Below are positions 17,615 to 25,861 of a DNA stretch of 64,000 nt, piece after piece. The stretch lies in the NCBI RefSeq assembly GCF_021172065.1, contig NZ_CP087880.1:4378583-4442582 (forward strand), read 5' to 3'. The stretch comes from Pseudocitrobacter corydidari. Its GTDB lineage: Bacteria > Pseudomonadota > Gammaproteobacteria > Enterobacterales > Enterobacteriaceae. Within the stretch, counting starts at the first letter, position 1. Every line of letters begins with the position of its first letter. The notes under the pieces are model-generated. The model did not search any database and was not told where the DNA came from. It saw only the letters and a list, made by a program, of their open reading frames with translations. The translations under genes were made by a program, and so were the position numbers.

Positions 17615-17630
17615 CGCACATCGTCTCACC

Positions 17631-17674
17631 AGGCAGGGGCGTTCGCCTCTGCCTGCCACTCCCGCCTCTTTTTT
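17631..17674 (+). terminator. Probable fimbrial operon terminator
   Basis: Stem AGGCAGGGG/CCTCTGCCT (one G-T pair) with a short TTCG-containing loop after the adhesin stop. The T run (17669-17674) is 14 nt further on, so this is not a textbook terminator. Confidence 0.45.
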
Positions 17675-17728
17675 ATGATATGATGCAAAAACGCTGATTT
17701 TCCCCTTCTTACGGTAAAAACGGTACTT

Positions 17729-18511
17729 ATGAGCGCATTTGATCCTCACTCAGAAGAAACATCCGACCCTATCGGCAATAGCCTGCGCCGTCGCCCGCTG
17801 ACGCGCAAAAAACTGTCTGAAATGGTGGAAGAAGAGCTGGAACAAATGATCCGCCGTCGTGAGTTTGGCGAAGGGGAACAGTTACCGTCCGAGCGTGAAC
17901 TGATGGCATTCTTCAACGTTGGCCGCCCCTCGGTGCGAGAAGCGCTGGCCGCGCTGAAACGTAAAGGGCTGGTGCAGATTAACAACGGCGAACGCGCGCG
18001 CGTCTCGCGCCCTTCAGCGGACACCATCATTGGCGAACTCTCCGGCATGGCGAAAGATTTCCTCTCGCACCCTGGCGGTATCGCCCACTTCGAACAACTG
18101 CGTCTGTTCTTTGAATCAAGCCTGGTGCGCTATGCTGCCGAACACGCCACGGATGAACAAATTGCGCTACTGAGTAAAGCGCTGGAGATCAACAGCCAGG
18201 CGCTGGATGACAACGCGCAGTTTATCCGCTCGGACGTCGACTTCCATCGCGTGCTGGCGGAAATTCCCGGCAACCCAATCTTTATGGCGATCCACGTCGC
18301 GCTGCTCGACTGGCTGATCGCCGCCCGCCCGAAAGTGGCGGATCAGGAACTTCACGAGCACAATAGCGTGAGCTATCAACAGCATATCGCCATTGTCGAT
18401 GCCATTCGCGCGCACGATCCAGACGAAGCGGATCGCGCTTTGCAAACCCACCTCAACAGCGTTTCCGCCACCTGGCACGCCTTCGGCAAAGCCAAAAAAT
18501 CCCGTAAGTGA
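17729..18511 (+). CDS. nanR: Sialic acid repressor NanR
   Basis: GntR/FadR-family repressor of the nan genes, released by N-acetylneuraminate. At 260 aa it matches E. coli NanR closely. The winged helix-turn-helix (about 30-98) includes LPSERELMAFFNVGRPSVRE; the C-terminal FCD effector domain (about 110-245) has DVDFHRVLAE with the metal/ligand histidine region. It is encoded just upstream of nanA, whose promoter carries GGTATA repeats, its known operator. Divergence from E. coli is concentrated at the first 20 residues. Confidence 0.97.
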   Translation: MSAFDPHSEETSDPIGNSLRRRPLTRKKLSEMVEEELEQMIRRREFGEGEQLPSERELMAFFNVGRPSVREALAALKRKGLVQINNGERARVSRPSADTIIGELSGMAKDFLSHPGGIAHFEQLRLFFESSLVRYAAEHATDEQIALLSKALEINSQALDDNAQFIRSDVDFHRVLAEIPGNPIFMAIHVALLDWLIAARPKVADQELHEHNSVSYQQHIAIVDAIRAHDPDEADRALQTHLNSVSATWHAFGKAKKSRK

Positions 18512-18587
18512 TCCCATCCCGACGATCGAATTAGTGAAGCCGATCGCACAATAAGCTTTCTGTATTACGCTGCTGCAAAAGCAATCT

Positions 18588-18610
18588 GGTATAACAGGTA
18601 TAAAGGTACA
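18588..18610 (+). promoter_or_regulatory. NanR operator upstream of nanA
   Basis: Three direct repeats: GGTATA (18588), GGTATA (18597) and GGTACA (18605), starts 9 and 8 nt apart, as in the E. coli nan operator except that the third repeat reads GGTACA. Binding of NanR here represses nanATEKQ. Confidence 0.88.
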
Positions 18611-18645
18611 TAGTTAATCCGATTAAACATCACTACGAGGTATGT

Positions 18646-19539
18646 ATGGCTAGCAACTTACGGGGCGTAATGCCCGCGCTTCTCACCCCTTTCGACGGCC
18701 AGCAAAAGATTGATAAAGAGAGCCTGCGTCGCCTGGTGCGTTTCAATATTGAGCAGGGGATTGACGGTGTCTACGTGGGGGGATCGACCGGGGAAGCGTT
18801 TATTCAGAGCCTGGCCGAACGTGAAGAAGTACTTGAAATCGTGGCGGAAGAGGGAAAAGGGAAAATCACCCTGATTGCCCATGTTGGCTGCGTCAGCACG
18901 GCGGAAAGCCAGCAACTGGCGGCGGCGGCAAAGCGTTATGGCTTCGATGCGGTATCTGCGGTGACGCCGTTCTACTATCCGTTCAGCTTTGAAGAACATT
19001 GCGATCACTATCGCGCAATTATCGACTCGGCTGATGGATTACCGATGGTGGTCTACAACATTCCGGCGCTGAGTGGTGTAAAACTGACGCTGGATCAAAT
19101 CAACACACTGGTGACGTTGCCGGGCGTCGGCGCGCTGAAACAAACCTCGGGCGATCTGTATCAGATGGAACAGATCCGCCGCGAACATCCGGATCTGGTG
19201 CTTTACAACGGTTATGACGAAATCTTCGCCTCGGGCCTGCTGGCGGGGGCCGACGGCGGGATCGGCAGTACCTACAACATCATGGGCTGGCGTTACATGG
19301 GGATCGCGCAGGCGTTGAAAGCGGGCGATATCGCGAAGGCGCAGCAGTTGCAGCGCGAGTGTAACAAGGTTATCGACCTGCTGATCAAAGTCGGCGTCTT
19401 CCGTGGGCTGAAAACGGTGCTGCATTACATGGATGTGGTCTCCGTGCCGCTGTGCCGCAAACCGTTCGCCCCGGTGGACGAGAAATACCTGCCGGAGCTA
19501 AAAGCGCTGGCGCAGCAGTTGATGCAGGAGCGGAGCTGA
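18646..19539 (+). CDS. nanA: N-acetylneuraminate lyase
   Basis: Class I aldolase that cleaves N-acetylneuraminate to N-acetylmannosamine and pyruvate. It is 297 aa, as in E. coli. The Schiff-base Lys165 is in GALKQTSGD and the catalytic Tyr137 in VVYNIPA; GGSTGEA (45-51) is the pyruvate-binding loop. First structural gene of the nan operon, under the NanR operator. Three REP elements separate it from nanT, which may give it higher mRNA stability than downstream genes. Confidence 0.98.
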   Translation: MASNLRGVMPALLTPFDGQQKIDKESLRRLVRFNIEQGIDGVYVGGSTGEAFIQSLAEREEVLEIVAEEGKGKITLIAHVGCVSTAESQQLAAAAKRYGFDAVSAVTPFYYPFSFEEHCDHYRAIIDSADGLPMVVYNIPALSGVKLTLDQINTLVTLPGVGALKQTSGDLYQMEQIRREHPDLVLYNGYDEIFASGLLAGADGGIGSTYNIMGWRYMGIAQALKAGDIAKAQQLQRECNKVIDLLIKVGVFRGLKTVLHYMDVVSVPLCRKPFAPVDEKYLPELKALAQQLMQERS

Positions 19540-19545
19540 GTTTTT

Positions 19546-19676
19546 GTCGGATGGCGCTAACGCTTATCCGACCTACGTCCAGCACGGTCCCGTAGGTCGG
19601 ATAAGGCGCCAGCCGCCATCCGACACAGCAGCAAGCACGGTCCGTAGGCCGGATAAGGCGCCAGCCGCCATCCGAC
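19546..19676. repeat. Three REP elements between nanA and nanT
   Basis: REP palindromes at 19546-19576 (one orientation) and at 19592-19624 and 19644-19676 (the opposite orientation), all with the GCCGGAT/GTCGGAT core. Within an operon such elements can block 3' exonuclease decay of nanA mRNA. Confidence 0.88.
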
Positions 19677-19736
19677 ACAGGCACAAACACATTCATACCA
19701 AAGCGCGTGGGCCTGGCCCACCGCGGGAGACTCACC

Positions 19737-21227
19737 ATGAGTACAACAACCCAGAACATCCCGTGGTATCGCCATCTTAATCGGGCACAATGGCGGGCAT
19801 TTTCCGCCGCCTGGTTGGGATATTTGCTTGATGGTTTTGATTTTGTCTTAATCGCCCTGGTGTTAACCGAAGTGCAGGGTGAATTCGGTTTAACCACGGT
19901 TCAGGCGGCAAGCCTGATCTCCGCCGCCTTTATCTCTCGCTGGTTCGGCGGCCTGATGCTTGGCGCAATGGGGGATCGCTACGGTCGCCGCCTGGCAATG
20001 GTCACCAGCATCATTCTCTTCTCGGCGGGAACGCTCGCCTGCGGTTTTGCGCCGGGCTACACCTCCCTGTTTATCGCCCGTCTGGTGATCGGCATGGGGA
20101 TGGCGGGGGAATACGGCTCCAGCGCAACCTATGTCATTGAAAGCTGGCCAAAACAGCTACGGAATAAAGCCAGCGGCTTTCTCATTTCCGGCTTCTCCGT
20201 CGGTGCTGTTGTTGCGGCACAGGTCTACAGCCTGGTGGTGCCCGTCTGGGGCTGGCGCGCGCTGTTTTTCATCGGCATCGTGCCCATCGTCTTTGCGCTG
20301 TGGCTGCGTAAAAACATCCCGGAAGCGGAAGACTGGAAAGCCAAACACGAAGGCAAAGCCCCGGTACGCACGATGGTCGATATCCTCTATCGCGGCCAGT
20401 ATCGGGTGATGAACATCATCATGACCTGCGTCGCGGGCGCGTCGCTGTGGTACTGCTTCGCCGGTGAAGCGCGCATTGCCGGGCTGGTGGCGCTGCTGGG
20501 CCTGGTGTGCGCGATTATCTTCATCAGTTTTATGGTGCAAAGCAGCGGTAAACGCTGGCCAACCGGCGTGATGCTGATGGTGGTCGTGCTGTTTGCTTTT
20601 CTCTACTCATGGCCGATTCAGGCGCTGCTGCCGACCTATCTGAAAACCGAGCTGGCCTATGACCCGCACACCGTAGCGAACGTCCTGTTCTTCAGCGGAT
20701 TTGGCGCGGCGGTCGGCTGCTGCGTGGGCGGATTCCTCGGCGACTGGCTGGGCACCCGCAAAGCCTATGTTTGCAGCCTGCTGGCCTCACAGTTGCTGAT
20801 CATTCCGGTGTTTGCGATTGGCGGCACAAACGTCTGGGTGCTGGGCTTGTTACTCTTCTTCCAGCAGATGCTGGGGCAGGGGATCTCCGGGATCTTACCG
20901 AAACTGATCGGCGGTTATTTCGAAACAGATCAACGTGCGGCGGGCCTCGGCTTTACCTACAACGTCGGTGCGTTAGGCGGCGCATTGGCTCCGATCCTCG
21001 GGGCGTTGATCGCCCAACGGTTGGATCTGGGAACCGCGCTGGGCTCGCTCTCCTTCAGCCTGACCTTTGTGGTGATCCTGCTGATCGGCCTTGATATGCC
21101 CACGCGCGTTCAACGCTGGATCCGCCCTGAAGCGCTGCGCACACACGATGCGATCGACGGTAAACCGTTCAGTGGAGCAATACCGTTTGGCGGCGATAAA
21201 AGTGGATTAGTGAAAAGTAAAAGTTAA
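19737..21227 (+). CDS. nanT: Sialic acid transporter NanT
   Basis: Major facilitator proton symporter that imports N-acetylneuraminate. It is 496 aa from ATG 19737 with GCGGGAGA ribosome site; ten upstream in-frame codons are discounted. The MFS signature GDRYGRR follows the second helix. NanT has extra central membrane segments compared with the usual 12; hydrophobic stretches around residues 225-275 fit that. The next gene follows after a 45-nt gap with a GC-rich hairpin. Confidence 0.97.
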   Translation: MSTTTQNIPWYRHLNRAQWRAFSAAWLGYLLDGFDFVLIALVLTEVQGEFGLTTVQAASLISAAFISRWFGGLMLGAMGDRYGRRLAMVTSIILFSAGTLACGFAPGYTSLFIARLVIGMGMAGEYGSSATYVIESWPKQLRNKASGFLISGFSVGAVVAAQVYSLVVPVWGWRALFFIGIVPIVFALWLRKNIPEAEDWKAKHEGKAPVRTMVDILYRGQYRVMNIIMTCVAGASLWYCFAGEARIAGLVALLGLVCAIIFISFMVQSSGKRWPTGVMLMVVVLFAFLYSWPIQALLPTYLKTELAYDPHTVANVLFFSGFGAAVGCCVGGFLGDWLGTRKAYVCSLLASQLLIIPVFAIGGTNVWVLGLLLFFQQMLGQGISGILPKLIGGYFETDQRAAGLGFTYNVGALGGALAPILGALIAQRLDLGTALGSLSFSLTFVVILLIGLDMPTRVQRWIRPEALRTHDAIDGKPFSGAIPFGGDKSGLVKSKS

Positions 21228-21234
21228 CCAGGAA

Positions 21235-21252
21235 GCCCGGCGCAGGCCGGGC
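21235..21252 (+). other. GC-rich hairpin between nanT and nanE
   Basis: Stem GCCCGGC/GCCGGGC with a 4-nt loop and no T run; probably an mRNA processing or stability element inside the operon. Confidence 0.5.
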
Positions 21253-21272
21253 GCTTCTCCGAGGATATGATG

Positions 21273-21962
21273 ATGTCTTTACTTGAACAGCTCAATAACA
21301 ACATTGCGCAATCTGGCGGGCTGATTGTCTCCTGCCAGCCCGTCCCTGATAGCCCGCTGGATAAACCTGACATTGTCGCTGCGATGGCGCTGGCGGCGGA
21401 ACAGGCAGGGGCAGTTGCACTGCGCATTGAAGGCGTGGCGAATCTACGCGCCACACGCGCGCTCGTGTCCATCCCGATTATCGGCATCCTCAAACGCGAC
21501 CTGGATGACTCACCGGTGCGTATCACGCCTTTTCTGGAAGATGTCGATGCGCTGGCGCAGGCCGGGGCCGATATCATCGCCGTTGATGGCACGGACCGCG
21601 TGCGCCCGGCGGGCGTAGAGGCGCTGCTGGCGCAGATTCACCAGCACGGTTTACTGGCGATGACCGACTGCTCAACATATGAAGACGGTATGGCCTGTCA
21701 GCGTCTGGGGGCTGACATTATCGGCACCACGCTTTCGGGCTACACCACGCCCCACACGCCGGAAGAGCCAGACTTCGCACTGGTGAAGTCCTTAAGCGAC
21801 GCAGGCTGCCGGGTTATTGCCGAAGGGCGCTATAACACCCCTGCGCAGGCGGCTGAGGCGATGCGCCATGGCGCGTGGGCGGTCACGGTCGGTTCCGCGA
21901 TAACGCGGCTGGAACATATCTGCCAGTGGTACAACACGGCGTTAAAAAAGGCGGTGTTATGA
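21273..21962 (+). CDS. nanE: N-acetylmannosamine-6-phosphate 2-epimerase
   Basis: TIM-barrel enzyme converting N-acetylmannosamine-6-P to N-acetylglucosamine-6-P. The protein is 229 aa from the third of three consecutive ATG codons (21267, 21270, 21273); the third has the best spacing (8 nt) from GAGG and matches the E. coli start MSLL. Conserved segments are VSCQPVPDSPLD, IIGILKRD and VIAEGRYNTP. It overlaps nanK by 4 nt (ATGA). Confidence 0.97.
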   Translation: MSLLEQLNNNIAQSGGLIVSCQPVPDSPLDKPDIVAAMALAAEQAGAVALRIEGVANLRATRALVSIPIIGILKRDLDDSPVRITPFLEDVDALAQAGADIIAVDGTDRVRPAGVEALLAQIHQHGLLAMTDCSTYEDGMACQRLGADIIGTTLSGYTTPHTPEEPDFALVKSLSDAGCRVIAEGRYNTPAQAAEAMRHGAWAVTVGSAITRLEHICQWYNTALKKAVL

Positions 21963-22837
21963 CCACGCTGGCAATTGATATCGGTGGCACCAAACTGGCA
22001 GCCGCCCTGGTGGATGATGCGCTGAACCTCGTGGCGCGTCGCGAGCTACCCACACCGGCAAGCAAGACGCCGGATGCGCTGCGCACCGCTTTGCAAACGC
22101 TGGTTGAGCCGCTTTTCCCTCGCGCCACGCGGGTGGCCATCGCCTCAACCGGGATTATTCGCGATGGCGTGCTGCTGGCGATTAACCCGCTTAATCTGGG
22201 CGGCTTGCTCAATTTTCCGCTCACGAAGACGCTGGAAGCGATAACCGGATTGCCGACACTGGCCGTGAATGACGCACAGGCAGCGGCGTGGGCGGAATAT
22301 CATGCCCTGCATGGCGATTATCGTGACATGGTTTTCCTCACCGTCTCCACGGGCGTGGGGGGCGGTGTGATAAGCCACGGCAAACTGCTCGCCGGAACGG
22401 GCGGTCTGGCCGGGCATCTGGGGCATACGCTGGCCGATCCTAACGGGCCGATGTGCGGCTGTGGTCGTCGGGGCTGCGTAGAAGCCATTGCTTCAGGGCG
22501 CGGGATTGCGGCAGCGGCAGTGGGTGAACTCGCAGGATGTGATGCCAAAGCAATTTTCACTCGCGCGGGGCAGGGCGATAAGCAGGCGATACAGCTCATC
22601 CACCGCTCGGCACAGACGCTGGCGAGATTAATCGCTGATGTAAAAGCGACAACCGATTGCCAGTGCGTAGTCATTGGCGGCAGCGTTGGGCTGGCGGAAG
22701 GATATTTAGCGCGGGTGGAGACCTGTCTGGCGCAGGAGCCTGCTGTTTATCAGGTTTCATTACAATCCGCGCACTATCGGCATGATGCCGGACTACTGGG
22801 GGCCGCGCTGTTGGCCCAGGGAGAAAAAGCATGGTAA
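21959..22837 (+). CDS. nanK: N-acetylmannosamine kinase
   Basis: ROK-family sugar kinase that phosphorylates N-acetylmannosamine. It is 292 aa from ATG 21959; longer upstream reading overlaps nanE and is not used. The ATP-site DIGGTK is at 7-12, the catalytic Asp is in VNDAQAAA, and the ROK zinc site is His156 with CGCGRRGC (Cys166, Cys168, Cys173). Translation is probably coupled to nanE through ATGA, and nanQ starts inside its 3' end. Confidence 0.97.
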   Translation: MTTLAIDIGGTKLAAALVDDALNLVARRELPTPASKTPDALRTALQTLVEPLFPRATRVAIASTGIIRDGVLLAINPLNLGGLLNFPLTKTLEAITGLPTLAVNDAQAAAWAEYHALHGDYRDMVFLTVSTGVGGGVISHGKLLAGTGGLAGHLGHTLADPNGPMCGCGRRGCVEAIASGRGIAAAAVGELAGCDAKAIFTRAGQGDKQAIQLIHRSAQTLARLIADVKATTDCQCVVIGGSVGLAEGYLARVETCLAQEPAVYQVSLQSAHYRHDAGLLGAALLAQGEKAW

Positions 22838-23298
22838 CAGGTGAAATTCAGTCGCTGAACGCTGCGGGGTTACACCCCGTATTGGCTGAGGCGTTAGCAT
22901 TGGCATTAACTATCCGACCGCAGGAGAAAGCGCCAGGGCGTTATGAACTGCGCGGTGATGATATCTTTATGAATGTGATGGAATTTTCCACACAGACAGC
23001 CGAGAGCAAAAAAGCGGAGCTGCATGTGCAGTATGTGGATATCCAGCTTTTGCTGAGTGGAGATGAGCGGATTTATTATGGTATTGCAGGGGCGGCACGG
23101 CAGTGTGAAGAACTGCATGCTGAGGAAGATTATCAGCTTTGCTCTGCCATTGAGGATGAGCAAGCGGTGACGTTAAAGCCGGGAATGTTCGCCGTGTTTA
23201 TGCCGGGGGAGCCGCATAAACCAGGGTGTACCGTGGCGCTATCACGTGATATCAAAAAAACGGTGGTTAAAGTTCGCGCCAGCTTGCTCGCGCGTTAA
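22831..23298 (+). CDS. nanQ: N-acetylneuraminate anomerase NanQ (YhcH)
   Basis: Cupin-fold protein that speeds interconversion of alpha- and beta-N-acetylneuraminate so that NanA can use it. It is 155 aa. Metal-binding residues of the YhcH/EbgC family are visible in AELHVQYVDIQ and GEPHKPG. It overlaps nanK by 7 nt, ending the nanATEKQ operon. A REP element follows directly. Confidence 0.95.
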   Translation: MVTGEIQSLNAAGLHPVLAEALALALTIRPQEKAPGRYELRGDDIFMNVMEFSTQTAESKKAELHVQYVDIQLLLSGDERIYYGIAGAARQCEELHAEEDYQLCSAIEDEQAVTLKPGMFAVFMPGEPHKPGCTVALSRDIKKTVVKVRASLLAR

Positions 23299-23302
23299 AA
23301 AA

Positions 23303-23330
23303 GCCGGATGGCGCTGGCGCTTATCCGGCC
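23303..23330. repeat. REP element after nanQ
   Basis: Single REP palindrome (GCCGGAT...ATCCGGC) 5 nt after the nanQ stop; the homology of the truncated yhcG remnant stops about 35 bp to its right. Confidence 0.85.
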
Positions 23331-23339
23331 TGGAAAAAT

Positions 23340-24251
23340 CGCATTCGTCGTCCGAGGGGAGGGCACATATTCATTTGCCCTGCATCGGTATAGCTAAATT
23401 TCCCGACCTTAAGGTCTACAACAAGCAGGCAGCGTAAAGGGCGATGGAAAAACAGCAGATCCACCCGAAACCAGTTGTCATCAATGCGTAACCGCCGCTG
23501 TCGGCCCACAAAGGCGAAATCATCCCCAAGTTCCAGCATGAAATCCATTAGATGGGTAATCAGCGCCTCTTCAAAATCGGATTCTGAGTACTCATCTTTA
23601 AGCTCCAGAAATTCGAGTACGAAAGGGATCGCGTATCGCTTGTTGCGGAAGAATATGCGTCTCGACAGAAGTGTGTTTTTGCAGCATGGCCGATTTGTCA
23701 TGAGACAGTAATGTCCGCTCATAAAATTGGGTCACTATTTGTCGTTCGAGCTGGCGAGCTGACCAGCCGCAACGGAGCGTCTCTTTCTCATAAAAGCTGC
23801 GGGCGTCAGCATTTTTAACGGAAAGCAAACGGACGTAAGTGGACCAGGGCAGGGGGAACGATTTGGCGAGTTGCGTTAAATGGCACAATTCTCCAGACAG
23901 TGTCTGGATAATTGTGGGGCTGAATTGTGCAGACACTGTCTGCACAATTTCAATTCGTTGAAAACAAATATAAAAATTCTTAAATTGCCATAAATTCCTG
24001 GTGGAAAATCCACGCTTATACCTTAGACTTAAATCCTTTGATAGCCGCTTGATAAGTTGTGCACCATAAGCCGCTCTGGCCTCGCCGCCTTGCTCAAACT
24101 CGACAATTCGTCGGCCAATTTCCCAGTATGTCGCTGTCATCAGCGCGTTAACGCTACGTACCGTTTCCGTCCGGGCGCTATTGACCAGATCAATAATACC
24201 GTCGTGAATCTGCTGATAACCAGCGGTAGATTGTGCGGGGAGCGATTCCAT
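23340..24251 (-). pseudogene. yhcG: Frameshifted and 3'-truncated yhcG (DUF1016/PDDEXK nuclease)
   Basis: In E. coli YhcG is a roughly 375-aa DUF1016 protein with an N-terminal DUF1016 domain and a C-terminal PD-(D/E)XK nuclease domain. Here the first 205 or so codons read normally (GYQQIHDGIIDLV to QQAIRDPF). One extra base at about 23621 then shifts the frame and gives a stop at 23598. The other frame continues with VLEFLELKDEYSESDF through the nuclease core, with RVDLLFF and DLKVGKF retaining the catalytic Asp and Asp-x-Lys. Homology ends at DAGQMNM (about 23366), about 35 bp from a REP, losing about 90 residues. Inactive unless frameshifting occurs; the missing 3' end argues for decay. 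Confidence 0.88.
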
Positions 24252-24390
24252 CCTTTATCCCTCAATGCGAGCCTGCGTTGAAAATGGAACAGCTATACGC
24301 CTGGCGTTCGCATGGAACAATCTGCAACAGCGTATTGCATTCATTTTCTTAAGGAATTGCGAGAGGCTTTCCTGCAAAAGCGGGGGATTT

Positions 24391-24424
24391 CAGCGTCGCC
24401 TCCCTTTCCAGGCAGGCGACGCTG
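24391..24424 (-). terminator. Hairpin downstream of gltD
   Basis: Perfect 11-bp inverted repeat CAGCGTCGCCT/AGGCGACGCTG ten bases after the gltD stop. No immediate T run on the minus strand; it may end gltBD transcription or protect its 3' end. Confidence 0.55.
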
Positions 24425-24433
24425 AGGGAGGGC

Positions 24434-25852
24434 TTACACTTCCAGCCAGTTCATAATGCCGTCAGCCGCCTTACGGCCTTCAGCGATGGCGGTCACTACC
24501 AGGTCTGAACCACGGACGATATCGCCACCGGCAAAGATTTTCGGGTTGCTGGTCTGGAAGGCATTTTCGTGACCTTCCGGGGCGATGATACGGCCCTGAG
24601 AATCCAGCTCGACGCTGTGTTTCGCCAGCCACTCCATGCTGTGCGGGCGGAAACCAAATGCCATCACCACTGCATCTGCCGGAACCACGTGCTCGGAGCC
24701 AGGAACGATCTCCGCACGACGGCGGCCTTTCGCATCCGGTTGGCCCATCTCGGTGCGCGCCATTTTCACGCCGCTCACCTTGCCGTTAGCATTCACTTCA
24801 ATGCCCAGCGGCTGCACGTTGAACTGGAACTCAACGCCTTCTTCACGCGCGTTTTTCACTTCGCGGCGTGAGCCTGGCATGTTCTCTTCGTCACGACGAT
24901 AGGCACAGGTGACGTGCGTTGCGCCCTGGCGCACGGAAGTGCGCACGCAGTCCATCGCCGTGTCGCCACCGCCAAGCACCACCACGCGTTTGCCTTCCAT
25001 GTTGATGTACGGCTCGTCTTTGTTCTCACCAAAGCCCATGATTTGACGGGTATTGGCAATCAGGAACGGCAGCGCATCAAACACGCCAGAGGCATCTTCG
25101 TTCTCCAGACCGCCGCGCATCGATTGATAGGTGCCGACGCCGAGGAACACTGCGTCGTAATCACTCAGCAGGGTTTCAAGCTGCACGTCACGACCCACTT
25201 CGGTATTCAGTTTGAACTCAATGCCCATACCGGTGAAGATTTCGCGGCGGCGGGTCATCACCTCTTTTTCCAGCTTAAAGGCCGGAATACCGAAGGTCAG
25301 CAGGCCGCCGATTTCCGGGTGACGATCGAACACGACCGCTTTTACGCCGTTGCGCGTCAGCACATCCGCACAGGCCAGGCCCGCCGGGCCCGCGCCGATA
25401 ATCGCCACTTTTTTGCCAGTTTGCTTCACGCCAGACATATCCGGGCGCCATCCCATCTCGAACGCTTTATCATTGATATAGCGCTCGATGTTGCCGATAG
25501 TCACCGCGCCGAACTCGTCGTTCAGAGTACAGGAACCTTCACACAGACGGTCCTGTGGGCAGACGCGTCCACACACTTCCGGCAGGGTGTTGGTTTGATG
25601 CGACAGTTCTGCCGCTTCAAAAATACGCCCCTCGTTGGCAAGCTTCAGCCAGTTCGGGATGTAGTTGTGTACCGGGCATTTCCATTCGCAGTACGGGTTG
25701 CCGCACGAGAGGCAGCGATCGGCCTGCGCCTTGGCCTGCCCTTCGGAAAACGGCTCGTAAATTTCAACAAACTCGATCTTGCGGATCTTCAACGCTTTCT
25801 TAGCGGGATCAACGCGTTGCAGGTCGATAAATTGATAAACGTTCTGACTCAT
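24434..25852 (-). CDS. gltD: Glutamate synthase small (beta) subunit
   Basis: NADPH-dependent electron-entry subunit of glutamate synthase, feeding electrons through FAD and 4Fe-4S clusters to GltB. It is 472 aa. N-terminal cysteines Cys47, 50, 55, 59 and Cys94, 98, 104, 108 ligate the two clusters; FAD-binding GAGPAGLACA (about 154-163) and NADPH-binding GGGDTAMD follow. ATG 25852 has a GGGGTCATC ribosome site, 9 nt after gltB. The yhcG remnant lies downstream where E. coli has gltF and a yhc fimbrial cluster, both absent here. Confidence 0.97.
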   Translation of the reverse strand: MSQNVYQFIDLQRVDPAKKALKIRKIEFVEIYEPFSEGQAKAQADRCLSCGNPYCEWKCPVHNYIPNWLKLANEGRIFEAAELSHQTNTLPEVCGRVCPQDRLCEGSCTLNDEFGAVTIGNIERYINDKAFEMGWRPDMSGVKQTGKKVAIIGAGPAGLACADVLTRNGVKAVVFDRHPEIGGLLTFGIPAFKLEKEVMTRRREIFTGMGIEFKLNTEVGRDVQLETLLSDYDAVFLGVGTYQSMRGGLENEDASGVFDALPFLIANTRQIMGFGENKDEPYINMEGKRVVVLGGGDTAMDCVRTSVRQGATHVTCAYRRDEENMPGSRREVKNAREEGVEFQFNVQPLGIEVNANGKVSGVKMARTEMGQPDAKGRRRAEIVPGSEHVVPADAVVMAFGFRPHSMEWLAKHSVELDSQGRIIAPEGHENAFQTSNPKIFAGGDIVRGSDLVVTAIAEGRKAADGIMNWLEV

Positions 25853-25861
25853 GATGACCCC

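Noticed and set aside
18500..18645. Promoter hexamers for nanA
   Set aside because: Several weak -10-like sequences overlap the operator; none has a convincing -35 at 16-18 bp, so only the operator was annotated.
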